Below, in pieces: positions 29,055-38,148 of a stretch of 64,000 nt of DNA. Numbering within the stretch: the stretch's first letter is position 1; each line of letters opens with the position of its first letter. The stretch spans positions 992,001 through 1,056,000 of the forward strand of contig NZ_CP061312.1 of assembly GCF_018688155.1 (NCBI RefSeq). Reading direction: 5' to 3'. Origin of the DNA: Polynucleobacter sp. AP-Sving-400A-A2. Lineage in GTDB: Bacteria > Pseudomonadota > Gammaproteobacteria > Burkholderiales > Burkholderiaceae. The position numbers and the translations under genes are program-made. The notes under the pieces are model-generated. The model searched no databases. It was not told the origin of the DNA and saw only the letters and a program-made list of their open reading frames with translations.

Positions 29055-30587
29055 TTAAAGGGGGATGTTGCCGTGTTTGCGCGGTGGATTTGTAAGCTCT
29101 TTATCCTTGAGCATTGCCAGAGAGCGTGAGATACGTTTACGTGTTTCGTGAGGCAAGATCACGTCATCTATATAGCCACGACGACCAGCCACAAAGGGAT
29201 TGGCAAACTTGGCCTTGTACTCAGCTTCCCGTGCCGTAATTTTTGCAGGATCAGACTTTTCTTCGCGGAAAATGATTTCAACAGCCCCTTTGGGGCCCAT
29301 GACTGCAATTTCAGCTGAGGGCCAAGCGAAGTTCACATCGCCACGCAAATGCTTAGAGGCCATCACATCATAGGCGCCACCGTAAGCCTTACGAGTAATT
29401 AGTGTGACCTTAGGAACGGTGCAGTCCGCATAAGCATAGAGTAACTTTGCGCCATGCTTGATGATGCCGCCATATTCTTGAGATGTGCCCGGCATAAATC
29501 CTGGGACATCAACTAAGGTGACCACTGGAATATTAAAAGCATCGCAAAAGCGAACGAAACGTGCCGCTTTGATAGATGCCTTGATATCCAAGCAGCCAGC
29601 TAACACTAGGGGCTGATTAGCGACGATACCAATTGAACGGCCTTCCATGCGTGCAAAACCAATCAAGATGTTTTTAGCGTAATCAGGCTGCAGCTCAAAG
29701 AACTCGCCATCATCAACAATTTTCCTGACCAATTCTTTCATATCGTAAGGCTGATTTGGATTGCTTGGCACTAATGTATCGAGCGAGAAGTCAGGCTCTT
29801 CAGTACGTTGCGCCCCATTGATCATGGGCGGCTTTTCACGATTCGATAATGGGAGATAGTTAAAGAAACGACGGAGCATCATGATGGCATCAACGTCATT
29901 ATCAAAAGCGAGGTCGCAAACCCCTGAAATAGTTGAATGCGTTATTGCACCGCCGAGCTCTTCAGCAGTCACATCCTCATGCGTTACCGTCTTCACGACT
30001 TCTGGACCAGTCACAAACATGTAAGAGCTGTCCTTCACCATAAAGATGAAGTCTGTGAGTGCGGGCGAGTAAACAGCGCCACCCGCTGATGGGCCCATGA
30101 TCAAAGAGATTTGTGGAATTACACCAGAAGCGGTGACATTACGCTGGAAAATTTCAGCATAACCTCCTAGAGAAGCAACACCCTCTTGAATACGCGCACC
30201 ACCAGAATCATTCAAGCCAATCACAGGTGCACCTACCTTAAGCGCCTGATCCATGATCTTACAAATCTTCTCCGCATGAGCCTCTGAAAGTGAGCCTCCC
30301 AATACGGTAAAGTCCTGTGAAAATACAAAGACCAAGCGGCCATTAATCATGCCATAGCCAGTAACAACGCCATCACCAGGAACAGTCTGATCAGCCATAC
30401 CAAAGTCATGGCAACGATGCTCAACAAACATATCCCACTCTTCAAAGGTGCCGGCATCTAGCAAGAGCTCAATACGCTCGCGCGCTGTTAACTTACCTTT
30501 GGAATGTTGAGCAGCTATACGTTTTTGTCCACCACCTAATCTGGCGAGCTCACGCTTTGCTTCTAGCTGTTGAATGATTTCCTTCAT
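29055..30587 (-). CDS. pccB: Propionyl-CoA carboxylase beta subunit (carboxyltransferase)
   Basis: The beta subunit transfers carboxylate from biotin to propionyl-CoA, giving (S)-methylmalonyl-CoA. Both crotonase-like halves are present: the N-terminal oxyanion region [11 protein letters not shown]...[21 protein letters not shown] and the C-terminal [25 protein letters not shown] and [15 protein letters not shown]. At 510 residues it is full length. AAGGAG is six bases before the ATG. It lies between meaB (9-base gap) and pccA (15-base gap) on the same strand. Confidence 0.95.
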   Translation of the reverse strand: MKEIIQQLEAKRELARLGGGQKRIAAQHSKGKLTARERIELLLDAGTFEEWDMFVEHRCHDFGMADQTVPGDGVVTGYGMINGRLVFVFSQDFTVLGGSLSEAHAEKICKIMDQALKVGAPVIGLNDSGGARIQEGVASLGGYAEIFQRNVTASGVIPQISLIMGPSAGGAVYSPALTDFIFMVKDSSYMFVTGPEVVKTVTHEDVTAEELGGAITHSTISGVCDLAFDNDVDAIMMLRRFFNYLPLSNREKPPMINGAQRTEEPDFSLDTLVPSNPNQPYDMKELVRKIVDDGEFFELQPDYAKNILIGFARMEGRSIGIVANQPLVLAGCLDIKASIKAARFVRFCDAFNIPVVTLVDVPGFMPGTSQEYGGIIKHGAKLLYAYADCTVPKVTLITRKAYGGAYDVMASKHLRGDVNFAWPSAEIAVMGPKGAVEIIFREEKSDPAKITAREAEYKAKFANPFVAGRRGYIDDVILPHETRKRISRSLAMLKDKELTNPPRKHGNIPL

Positions 30588-30596
30588 AACTACTCC

Positions 30597-31622
30597 TTAG
30601 AAAAATTCGTGACCCATTGCCTCGAGCAAACGTCTGGCAGCAACAGAAGCGGCCATCGTTCCTTGATTCACCTCGGCGCTCAGACTGGGCAAAAGTGCTT
30701 GTACTGCTGGATGGTTCTGAAAAGCATTCTTAAGGCCTGCATCAATCCGATCCCACATCCAAGCCCCTGCTTGTTGCTTACGGCGCGATGCTAATTGACC
30801 GTTCGCATTTTGTAGCTTCTGAAAATGCAGAATTTTTTCCCATAGCTCAGGAACGCCATTACCCTCTAGCGCACTCAAAGTCATAACAGTCGGATGCCAA
30901 TACCCCAAGTCATGTGAGGCGTGATCAGGATTGCCTTGGAAGCCCAGCAGTCGCAAAGAGCTAGTGATAAATAATTGCGCACGTATGGCAGCATCAGGAT
31001 CAATATCCACCTTATTAATCACGATCAGATCAGCAATTTCCATCACACCTTTTTTAATTGCCTGTAGATCATCGCCTGCATTAGGTAGTTGCAGTAAGAG
31101 GAACATATCGGTCATACCGGCAACGGCAATTTCACTTTGACCTACGCCTACAGTTTCGACAATCACAATGTCAAATCCTGCAGCTTCGGCAACTAGCATT
31201 GCCTCCCGAGTTTTTTCAGCTACGCCACCCAATGTGCAAGATGATGGGCTCGGACGAATAAAGGCGTTATCTAGAACAGATAACCTCTCCATACGCGTCT
31301 TATCACCCAAAATAGAACCACCCGATATGCTCGAGGATGGGTCAATAGCGAGAACCGCAACGCGATGGCCTTTTGCAATTAAATCTAAGCCTAGCGTTTC
31401 GATGAGAGTAGATTTACCAACGCCAGGTACACCTGAGATACCCAAACGAAATGACTTGCCTGTCTTTGGCAATAAAGTATTGAGAACCTCATCAGCACGC
31501 TGACGATGATCCATACGAGTGGATTCAAGCAAAGTAATGATCTTGGCCAATGCACGGCGCTGCGCCGCTGAGGGCGCACCGGTGAGGTCATTCACTAAGG
31601 CTTGGTCTACTGCATTGAGCAT
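30597..31622 (-). CDS. meaB: Methylmalonyl-CoA mutase-associated GTPase MeaB
   Basis: MeaB is a G3E-family GTPase that gates cobalamin delivery to, and protects, methylmalonyl-CoA mutase. The P-loop is GVPGVGKST (about 63-71), switch regions follow with DPSSSISGGSILGDKTRM, the Walker B region is VIVETVGVGQSE, and NKVD specifies guanine. At 341 residues it is complete. Its placement directly after mcm (23-base gap) separates it from generic ArgK-type annotations. Confidence 0.95.
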   Translation of the reverse strand: MLNAVDQALVNDLTGAPSAAQRRALAKIITLLESTRMDHRQRADEVLNTLLPKTGKSFRLGISGVPGVGKSTLIETLGLDLIAKGHRVAVLAIDPSSSISGGSILGDKTRMERLSVLDNAFIRPSPSSCTLGGVAEKTREAMLVAEAAGFDIVIVETVGVGQSEIAVAGMTDMFLLLQLPNAGDDLQAIKKGVMEIADLIVINKVDIDPDAAIRAQLFITSSLRLLGFQGNPDHASHDLGYWHPTVMTLSALEGNGVPELWEKILHFQKLQNANGQLASRRKQQAGAWMWDRIDAGLKNAFQNHPAVQALLPSLSAEVNQGTMAASVAARRLLEAMGHEFF

Positions 31623-31645
31623 GCTGATTTTCTTCTTATCTAAAG

Positions 31646-33841
31646 TTAAGCAGGCTTTGCAGATTTGCGAATCTGCTCAAGTACATCCTTAGCAGATGCT
31701 GGAATCGGAGTGCCTGGGCCGTAAATGCCCTTAACTCCAGCCTCGTATAAGAACTCATAATCTTGCCTAGGAATGACTCCGCCCACGAAGACAATGATGT
31801 CGTCAGCACCCTGCTTTTTTAATTCAGCAATGATGGCGGGAACTAAAGTCTTATGACCCGCCGCCAAAGTGGAAACTCCTAAAGCATGGACATCATTCTC
31901 AATGGCTTGACGCGCGCACTCTTCAGGCGTTTGGAATAAGGGTCCAATATCTACGTCAAAACCTAAATCAGCAAAGGCGGTCGCAACCACTTTAGCGCCG
32001 CGATCATGACCATCCTGACCAAGCTTAGCAATCATCACACGCGGACGACGACCAAAGTCTTTTGCGAAATCGGCGATCTCGACTTTCAATTTATCCCAGC
32101 CTTCGGCTGAATCATAAGCAGCTGCATACACACCGGTCACCTTTTGAGTATCGGCGCGATGGCGCCCGTAAACTTTTTCCAATGCATCAGAAACTTCGCC
32201 AACCGTAGCGCGCAAACGGATCGCTTGCACAGCCAATTCCAATAGGTTGCCAGTGTTTTCTTCTGCGGCTTTAGTTAATGCTTCTAATGACGCTTCTACT
32301 TTCTTGGTGTCACGTTTTGCTTTGATATCTTTTAAGCGAGCAACTTGGCTTTCTCGAACCATATCGTTGTCAATCATCAGAACATCAACCAAGTCTTCTT
32401 TTCCAAGCTTGTATTTATTGACACCGACAATCACATCAGAGCCTGAATCGATCTTCGCTTGTTTCTCAGCAGCCGCAGCTTCAATCTTGAGCTTTGCCCA
32501 ACCACTCTCAACAGCCTTAGTCATGCCGCCCATAGCATCGACTTCCTGAACAATCTCCCAAGCTTTATCAGCCATCTCTTGAGTCAGATTTTCCATCATG
32601 TAAGAGCCGGCCCATGGATCGATCACGCTAGTGATATGCGTCTCTTCTTGCAAAATTAATTGAGTGTTGCGGGCAATGCGGCTAGAGAACTCAGACGGCA
32701 AGGCAATCGCTTCATCAAATGAATTGGTATGCAATGATTGCGTACCACCAAATACAGCCGCCATGGCTTCGACTGTGGTGCGTACAACGTTGTTATACGG
32801 ATCTTGCTCAGTTAGAGACCAGCCAGATGTTTGGCAGTGTGTTCGCAGCATCAAAGACTTTGGATTCTTTGGCTCGAAGGACTTCATGATCCGCCACCAT
32901 AAAAGACGTGCAGCACGTAACTTGGCAACCTCTAAGTAAAAGTTCATACCAATCGCAAAGAAGAAAGAGAGTCGGCCAGCAAAGCCATCTACGTCTAAGC
33001 CTTTTGCCAAAGCAGTTTTGACATACTCTTTACCGTCAGCCAATGTAAATGCCAATTCGAGAACTTGGTTTGCGCCTGCCTCTTGCATGTGATAACCCGA
33101 AATCGAAATCGAGTTAAATTTTGGCATGTGTTTGGCGGTGTATTCAATGATGTCGCCGATGATGCGGATCGAAGGCTCTGGTGGGTAGATGTAGGTATTG
33201 CGCACCATAAACTCTTTCAGAATGTCATTCTGAATCGTGCCTGATAGCAACTCTTGCTTCACACCCTGCTCTTCACCAGCAACGATATAACCTGCCAAGA
33301 CCGGCAGTACTGCTCCGTTCATCGTCATCGAAACGGATACCTTATCGAGCGGAATTCCATCGAATAAGATTTTCATATCTTCTACTGAGTCGATGGCTAC
33401 ACCCGCCTTACCAACGTCGCCAGTAACGCGCGGATGATCCGAGTCGTAACCACGATGAGTCGCTAAATCAAAAGCAACAGAAACACCCTGGCCCCCTGCA
33501 TCTAGTGCTTTGCGATAAAACGCATTGGACTCTTCTGCAGTTGAGAAACCGGCGTACTGACGGATAGTCCAAGGACGCACTGAATACATAGTTGCCTGCG
33601 GTCCACGTACGAAAGGCTCAAAACCTGGCAAAGAATGTGTGTACTGAAGACCTTCGGTATCTTCGGCCGTATATAAAGCTTTTAGATGAATACCATCCGG
33701 CGTTTGCCAACCTAATTTATCAACATCACCATTGGGCGCTGACTTTTGGGCTGATTTTTTCCAGGCATCTAAATCGTAATCGGGCACATTTGGCCAAGTA
33801 TTGGATGAACTCGATGCAGACTTTTTATCACTTGAACTCAC
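31646..33841 (-). CDS. mcm: Methylmalonyl-CoA mutase, single-chain type
   Basis: The enzyme interconverts (R)-methylmalonyl-CoA and succinyl-CoA using adenosylcobalamin. The N-terminal TIM barrel (about 25-560) contains the substrate region [11 protein letters not shown], and the C-terminal B12-binding domain contains [13 protein letters not shown] with the cobalt-ligating histidine near residue 612, then a conserved GVSTLAAGH and [12 protein letters not shown]. At 731 residues it is the catalytic chain type with its own B12 domain. The start is GTG at 33841, with GGGAG seven bases upstream. It leads the operon and is divergent from a GntR regulator. Confidence 0.96.
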   Translation of the reverse strand: MSSSDKKSASSSSNTWPNVPDYDLDAWKKSAQKSAPNGDVDKLGWQTPDGIHLKALYTAEDTEGLQYTHSLPGFEPFVRGPQATMYSVRPWTIRQYAGFSTAEESNAFYRKALDAGGQGVSVAFDLATHRGYDSDHPRVTGDVGKAGVAIDSVEDMKILFDGIPLDKVSVSMTMNGAVLPVLAGYIVAGEEQGVKQELLSGTIQNDILKEFMVRNTYIYPPEPSIRIIGDIIEYTAKHMPKFNSISISGYHMQEAGANQVLELAFTLADGKEYVKTALAKGLDVDGFAGRLSFFFAIGMNFYLEVAKLRAARLLWWRIMKSFEPKNPKSLMLRTHCQTSGWSLTEQDPYNNVVRTTVEAMAAVFGGTQSLHTNSFDEAIALPSEFSSRIARNTQLILQEETHITSVIDPWAGSYMMENLTQEMADKAWEIVQEVDAMGGMTKAVESGWAKLKIEAAAAEKQAKIDSGSDVIVGVNKYKLGKEDLVDVLMIDNDMVRESQVARLKDIKAKRDTKKVEASLEALTKAAEENTGNLLELAVQAIRLRATVGEVSDALEKVYGRHRADTQKVTGVYAAAYDSAEGWDKLKVEIADFAKDFGRRPRVMIAKLGQDGHDRGAKVVATAFADLGFDVDIGPLFQTPEECARQAIENDVHALGVSTLAAGHKTLVPAIIAELKKQGADDIIVFVGGVIPRQDYEFLYEAGVKGIYGPGTPIPASAKDVLEQIRKSAKPA

Positions 33842-33896
33842 AAAGTACTCCCAGTTGGCTTTTTACATCGTCATTAATTCTGTAAGGCTATTTTGC

Positions 33897-33931
33897 TTGA
33901 CTTTTCTGAATTTGTCTAGATACTGTATACA
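33897..33931 (+). promoter_or_regulatory. Promoter and candidate operator of the GntR regulator / mcm operon
   Basis: TTGACT (33897-33902) is followed after 18 bases by TACTGT (33921-33926), a plausible promoter for the regulator. A perfect palindrome TGTATACA (33924-33931) overlaps the -10 element and ends five bases before the ATG; palindromes of this kind are typical operators for FCD-type GntR proteins. The same 95-base gap must hold the mcm promoter on the other strand. Confidence 0.4.
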
Positions 33932-33936
33932 TAATT

Positions 33937-34575
33937 ATGAATACAAAACTAATAAATAGACCTCTGTATGAAGATGTTGCTGAGCGACTGCGAGAGCAAA
34001 TCTTCTCCCATGAATTAGCCCCAGGAAGTTGGCTAGATGAGCAGAGCCTAGCGGCTGCCTTTGGAATAAGCCGAACGCCCATGCGCGAGGCTATAAAGGT
34101 ACTTGCTTCAGAAGGTCTGGTAATTAGCAAGATGAACAAAGGCTCTTATGTCACAGAGGTTGATAGGCGTGATTTAGAGCAAATCTTTACCGTTCTCTCT
34201 CTATTGGAGGGTCAAGCAGCCAAAGAAACAGCAATAAATGCTACTGAAGCCCAACTAACCCAATTAGATGATTTACATCACCGCCTAGAAAAGGCCGCTG
34301 CAGACAGAGATATAGGGCAGTTTTTTGAATTTAATGTCAAATTTCATGAATTAATCCAAGAAATTGCGGGAAATAAGTGGATGAATGGCGTCATTGATGA
34401 CCTGCGTAAGGTACTCAAACTCCAAAGGCGCGATTCTTTAAGTAGAGGGGGCCGCCTTTTAAGTTCCCTGCTTGAGCATCGGGAAATTCTCCAGGCTATT
34501 CTCAAAAGAGATCCTGTAGCGGCAGAGATGGCTATGCGCAATCACCTCGCTAGAGGGCTTGAGGCTACGAAATAA
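33937..34575 (+). CDS. GntR-family transcriptional regulator (FadR/FCD subfamily)
   Basis: An N-terminal winged helix (about 8-72) has the GntR signature: ERLREQIFSHELAPGSWLDE, then LAAAFGISRTPMREAIKVLASEGLV. The C-terminal all-helical FCD ligand domain (about 85-205) contains FEFNVKFHELIQEIAGN and LEHREILQAILKRD, with the histidines that often bind metal. At 212 residues it is complete. The divergent position next to mcm suggests that it controls the propionyl-CoA/methylmalonyl-CoA operon, perhaps in response to a pathway acid or CoA ester; the ligand cannot be read. Confidence 0.88.
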   Translation: MNTKLINRPLYEDVAERLREQIFSHELAPGSWLDEQSLAAAFGISRTPMREAIKVLASEGLVISKMNKGSYVTEVDRRDLEQIFTVLSLLEGQAAKETAINATEAQLTQLDDLHHRLEKAAADRDIGQFFEFNVKFHELIQEIAGNKWMNGVIDDLRKVLKLQRRDSLSRGGRLLSSLLEHREILQAILKRDPVAAEMAMRNHLARGLEATK

Positions 34576-34603
34576 AAGATCTGTTGCAAATACCATAAAG
34601 AAC

Positions 34604-34632
34604 AAAGGCTTAGGTGATTAACCTAAGCCTTT
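34604..34632. terminator. Bidirectional intrinsic terminator
   Basis: A perfect 12-bp stem, AAAGGCTTAGGT (34604-34615) with ACCTAAGCCTTT (34621-34632), closes a five-base loop and is T-rich on exit in both directions. It lies between the convergent GntR gene and the cytochrome c pair. Confidence 0.88.
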
Positions 34633-34659
34633 TGGTGTGGATCTAGTTAATTAAGGAAA

Positions 34660-35004
34660 TTACTTCTTAACAACAAAGTTTCCTGGCAATTTAGCGATAT
34701 AGGCAGCCATGTCGAGAAGATCTGCATCGCTGTAAGGCTTGGCCTGAGAAGACATTACTGCATTGTTACGACCAAACTGCGGATTAGAGCCGCCAACTTG
34801 GTAAGCGCGCAAAGCGTAGTAAAGGTAATCAGCATGCTGACCTGCCAACTTTGGATAAACGGGCAAGATTGGTGCATTTAGCCCAGCACCATGGCAGGAG
34901 GCACAGTTGCCCTTCTCTACAAGAGCCTGACCTTTTTCGGCGCTAGCTGCTTGAGCCAAGCCAATGCTTGATAACAAAATGGCGGTAATTAGTGCGAATT
35001 TCAT
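34660..35004 (-). CDS. Small class I cytochrome c (downstream member of pair)
   Basis: A cleavable Sec signal (MKFALITAILLSSIGLAQA) precedes a single-haem domain with CASCHG (Cys-x-x-Cys-His) and an axial methionine candidate in NNAVMSSQA. The mature protein of about 95 residues is probably periplasmic. I chose the ATG at 35004 because AGAGG lies about seven bases upstream and the signal peptide begins there. It starts 17 bases beyond the stop of its neighbour, so the two form an operon. The electron-transfer partner is not encoded in the window. Confidence 0.9.
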   Translation of the reverse strand: MKFALITAILLSSIGLAQAASAEKGQALVEKGNCASCHGAGLNAPILPVYPKLAGQHADYLYYALRAYQVGGSNPQFGRNNAVMSSQAKPYSDADLLDMAAYIAKLPGNFVVKK

Positions 35005-35021
35005 AAACGTGCCTCTAAATA

Positions 35022-35387
35022 TCACTTCAATGGGTTATTAGGTGAGCTGGCAGTTTGCGCAGCATAGTATTCGCCGAGGTCAGCCATGTCTTGATCAGAC
35101 AAGCTACCTGCTATCGAACGCATCGTTGGATGCTTTCTCTCACCTTTTTTGTAGGCCGCCAAGGAGCTAGCAATGTAAGCAGCATTTTGACCGCCAATCA
35201 TAGGGACTTTGTATACCAAAGGATAGTCAGCGCGATATTCAGGGATGGCATGGCAGCCAATACAGAGCCAAACCTTGCCTTGTCCAGCTTGAGCAGAACC
35301 TTTGACGTCTTGAGCTTGAGCTGAGAATCCGGCAAAGGCCAAAGCAGCGCAGAGGGTCAATTGGGAAAGAATGAGGTGTTTTTTCAT
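35022..35387 (-). CDS. Small class I cytochrome c (upstream member of pair)
   Basis: The Sec signal MKKHLILSQLTLCAALAFAGFSAQA is followed by one haem motif CIGCHA and an axial methionine candidate in HPTMRSIAG. The mature part is about 95 residues. Pairs like this, one cytochrome with CIGCH and one with CASCHG, are common in Burkholderiales next to MoxR/CoxE genes. ATG at 35387 and at 35396 are both possible. A perfect FNR-type box lies just upstream (35408-35421). Confidence 0.88.
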   Translation of the reverse strand: MKKHLILSQLTLCAALAFAGFSAQAQDVKGSAQAGQGKVWLCIGCHAIPEYRADYPLVYKVPMIGGQNAAYIASSLAAYKKGERKHPTMRSIAGSLSDQDMADLGEYYAAQTASSPNNPLK

Positions 35388-35407
35388 AGAAATCATCTGT
35401 AACGAGT

Positions 35408-35421
35408 TTGATTCAAATCAA
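35408..35421. promoter_or_regulatory. Perfect FNR/ANR-type box
   Basis: TTGAT-TCAA-ATCAA fits the FNR consensus TTGATnnnnATCAA exactly. It sits in the gap between the cytochrome c operon (minus) and the moxR-like gene (plus). A TATACT at 35431-35436 on the minus strand would place the box just downstream of the cytochrome start site, suggesting repression; relative to moxR it is far upstream. Confidence 0.55.
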
Positions 35422-35487
35422 TTTGAAGAGAGTATAGCGGAGACGAGCCTTGATACCCCATTTTCACCCCTTGAAATGAGTAAAACA

Positions 35488-35516
35488 CTGAAAATACCGA
35501 CTCTTTTACCTATACT
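35488..35516 (+). promoter_or_regulatory. Predicted sigma-70 promoter of the moxR/coxE-like genes
   Basis: CTGAAA (35488-35493), a 17-base spacer and TATACT (35511-35516) form a plausible promoter about 36 bases before the ATG at 35552. It is a consensus match only. Confidence 0.38.
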
Positions 35517-35551
35517 TGACGGCTATTCACAGACAAGTTAATTGCCCCACT

Positions 35552-36409
35552 ATGACCAAGATCCAATCCCGCTTCGACGGCTCGCAAAGCTATGTAGCCA
35601 CTGATGACTTGAAATTGGCAGTCAATGCCGCAATAAAGCTTCAGCGCCCTCTTTTGATTAAAGGAGAGCCAGGAACAGGTAAAACCATGCTGGCCGAGGA
35701 AGTAGCTGCGGCCCTGAACATGCCACTAATGCAATGGCACATTAAATCGACCACCAAGGCGCAACAAGGCCTTTATGAATACGATGCCGTTAGCCGATTA
35801 AGAGACTCACAGCTTGGCGATGAAAAGGTCAATGACATTCGTAATTACATTGTGAAAGGTGTTCTTTGGCAAGCATTTGAAGCAGATGAGCCCGTTGTTT
35901 TGTTGATTGATGAGATTGATAAAGCCGATATTGAGTTTCCGAATGACCTCTTGCGAGAAATCGACCGTATGGAGTTCTATGTATATGAAACGCGTGAGTT
36001 GATCAAAGCGAAGCACCGCCCTCTTGTCATTATTACTTCAAATAATGAAAAAGAATTGCCAGATGCATTTTTGCGTCGCTGCTTCTTCCACTACATCTCT
36101 TTTCCAGACGCGGGAACAATGCAGAGCATTGTTGATGTCCATCATCCCAACATCAAGCAAGAATTGTTAGAAGCCGCACTTCAATCTTTTTATCAAATCC
36201 GCTCTTTGCCAGGTCTTAAAAAGAAGCCCTCCACTTCTGAACTGATCGACTGGTTAAAGCTACTACTTGCAGAGGATATTCCTGCCGAGGCTCTGTATAG
36301 CGGTGATGACAAAATTACGATTCCTCCTCTACATGGAGCACTTCTTAAAAACGAGCAAGACATTCATCTCTTTGAGCGTTTGGTGATGATGAATCGTAAT
36401 CACCGCTGA
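35552..36409 (+). CDS. MoxR-family AAA+ ATPase (CoxD-like)
   Basis: MoxR ATPases act with VWA-domain proteins as maturation chaperones; CoxD remodels the active site of Mo-dependent CO dehydrogenase. Walker A GEPGTGKTML (about 43-52), Walker B VVLLIDEIDKAD (about 115) and the sensor-1 region VIITSNNEKELPDAFLRRC are clear. I start it at ATG 35552 (285 aa); a TTG at 35516 would add 12 residues. It is followed by a CoxE-like VWA gene after 32 bases, the classic pairing. Confidence 0.9.
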   Translation: MTKIQSRFDGSQSYVATDDLKLAVNAAIKLQRPLLIKGEPGTGKTMLAEEVAAALNMPLMQWHIKSTTKAQQGLYEYDAVSRLRDSQLGDEKVNDIRNYIVKGVLWQAFEADEPVVLLIDEIDKADIEFPNDLLREIDRMEFYVYETRELIKAKHRPLVIITSNNEKELPDAFLRRCFFHYISFPDAGTMQSIVDVHHPNIKQELLEAALQSFYQIRSLPGLKKKPSTSELIDWLKLLLAEDIPAEALYSGDDKITIPPLHGALLKNEQDIHLFERLVMMNRNHR

Positions 36410-36441
36410 TCTATCTAGTCAATATTTTCAATAACTGAATC

Positions 36442-37617
36442 ATGTTGATTCAATTTTTTCTGAATCTGAAAGAGGCCAAGGTGCCTGTTTCCGTGCGGGA
36501 ATTTTTAACGCTGCTAGAAGCTCTAAAGGAAGGCGTTATTGAACCATCGATTGATGAGTTTTATCAATTGGCTAGGATGACCTTAGTCAAGGATGAGCAG
36601 TACTTTGATCGCTTCGATCAAGTGTTTGGCTCCTACTTCAATGGTGTAGAGCAGATCATCGCTCTAGCTCTCGATATTCCTTTGGACTGGCTTGAGAAAA
36701 AACTGCAACGCGTATTAAATGAGGAAGAAAAAGCGGCACTCAAAAAGCTAGGCGGCTCTGAAGCATTACAAAAGCGCCTTCAAGAGCTTTTGAAAGAGCA
36801 AAAAGAATGGCATGGTGGCGGCAATAAATGGATTGGCGCAGGTGGCTCATCACCGTTTGGGCATAGCGGTTTTCACCCGGAGGGTATACGCATTGGTGGC
36901 GAGAGCGCGGGCAATCGTACAGCCATCAAAGTGTGGGAAGCCCGGGAGTTTAAAGACTATGACGGCGACCTCAGTCTGGGAACGCGCAATATCAAAATGG
37001 CCTTACGTCGCCTACGCCGTTTTGCCAGAGAAGGCTCAAATCTGGAGTTAGATCTCGATAAAACGATTCACTCAACTGCTGCAAACGCGGGGATGCTCGA
37101 CATTCAAATGCGTCCAGAGCGTCACAACCAGGTCAAAGTCTTGTTACTAATGGATGTGGGCGGTTCAATGGATGATCATATTGCGCGCATCTCTGAATTA
37201 TTTACAGCCGTCAAAACAGAATTCAAACACTTGGAGTATTACTACTTTCATAACTGCGTTTATGAAAGTCTCTGGCAAAGTAATCGCCGCAGACGCGATC
37301 AAGTCACCGCAACCCAAGACATTATTAATAAGTATGGTCCTGACTACAAGCTCATTTTCATTGGCGATGCCACCATGTCTCCTTATGAGATTCTGAGTCC
37401 GAATGGATCAGTTGAGTACAACAATCGGGAAGCTGGTGCGGCGTGGATTAATCGCCTCATTGAGCACTTCCCACACTTTGCCTGGCTCAATCCAGAGCCA
37501 GAATCAGTTTGGCAATATCGACAATCCATCGACATCATGAAAGGTCTCATGAAAGACCGCATGTATCCTGTGACCTTAAACGGTCTCGAGAACGCCATGC
37601 GTCAACTATCAAAGTAA
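36442..37617 (+). CDS. VWA-domain protein, CoxE-like
   Basis: The C-terminal half (about 230-391) is a von Willebrand A domain beginning VKVLLLMDVGGSMDDHIARI; the MIDAS motif D-x-S-x-S is altered to Asp238-Val-Gly-Gly-Ser242. The N-terminal half is helical, with VPVSVREFLTLLEALKEGV typical of CoxE, and a glycine-rich stretch GGGNKWIGAGGSSPFGHSGF lies near 132-151. It probably works with the MoxR-like ATPase just upstream. The metal affinity of the altered MIDAS site is uncertain. Confidence 0.87.
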   Translation: MLIQFFLNLKEAKVPVSVREFLTLLEALKEGVIEPSIDEFYQLARMTLVKDEQYFDRFDQVFGSYFNGVEQIIALALDIPLDWLEKKLQRVLNEEEKAALKKLGGSEALQKRLQELLKEQKEWHGGGNKWIGAGGSSPFGHSGFHPEGIRIGGESAGNRTAIKVWEAREFKDYDGDLSLGTRNIKMALRRLRRFAREGSNLELDLDKTIHSTAANAGMLDIQMRPERHNQVKVLLLMDVGGSMDDHIARISELFTAVKTEFKHLEYYYFHNCVYESLWQSNRRRRDQVTATQDIINKYGPDYKLIFIGDATMSPYEILSPNGSVEYNNREAGAAWINRLIEHFPHFAWLNPEPESVWQYRQSIDIMKGLMKDRMYPVTLNGLENAMRQLSK

Positions 37618-37640
37618 TCCAGTAAGATTTACATCAGCCT

Positions 37641-37680
37641 TCTTTTATTTTCTTTTTTTCTTTATTTTTTTATTTTTTTC
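37641..37680 (+). other. T-rich tract before the RidA gene
   Basis: 33 of 40 bases are T, with 4 C and 3 A. It fills most of the gap between the CoxE-like and RidA genes and lies on the coding strand of both. It could help terminate the upstream mRNA, although no hairpin precedes it, or act as a U-rich leader for ridA, which has no Shine-Dalgarno sequence. Confidence 0.6.
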
Positions 37681-37689
37681 TAAAACTTT

Positions 37690-38148
37690 ATGACAAATCA
37701 CATTAGCGATCGCCTGAAAACTCTGGGTATTGACTTACCTCAACCTGGACCGCCTGCTGCTGCCTATGTTATGGCTGCAACAACTGGCAATACTGTTTTT
37801 CTATCGGGCCATATTGCTAAGAAAGATGGTAAGCCCTGGGTTGGTAAGCTGGGTCTTGATATGGATACCGAAACTGGTAAAGCTGCAGCGAAATCTATTG
37901 CGATTGATTTAATTGCCACTCTACAAAATCACTTAGGCTCACTCGATAAAGTAAAGCGCATAGTCAAGGTGATAGGTTTAGTCAATTCAACTTCTGAATT
38001 TACAGAGCAACACTTAGTGGTCAACGGATGCTCGGAACTACTCTTTGAAGTATTTGGTGATGCAGGAAAACATGCTCGGAGCGCATTTGGTGTGGCGCAA
38101 ATCCCTCTGGGTGCTTGTGTTGAAATCGAGCTGATTGCAGAAATTTAA
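37690..38148 (+). CDS. RidA-family protein (YjgF/YER057c/UK114)
   Basis: RidA proteins hydrolyse reactive enamine/imine intermediates or have related small-molecule roles. The chain begins with SDRLKTLGIDLPQPGPPAAAYV, and the active-site arginine is kept in HARSAFGVAQIPLGACVEIE near the C-terminus. At 152 residues it is a little longer than classic RidA (about 128), like the relatives that begin LGI-LP-P--P. It has no ribosome-binding site and follows a T-rich tract. Its stop overlaps that of the convergent mocA-like gene by four bases. Confidence 0.88.
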   Translation: MTNHISDRLKTLGIDLPQPGPPAAAYVMAATTGNTVFLSGHIAKKDGKPWVGKLGLDMDTETGKAAAKSIAIDLIATLQNHLGSLDKVKRIVKVIGLVNSTSEFTEQHLVVNGCSELLFEVFGDAGKHARSAFGVAQIPLGACVEIELIAEI

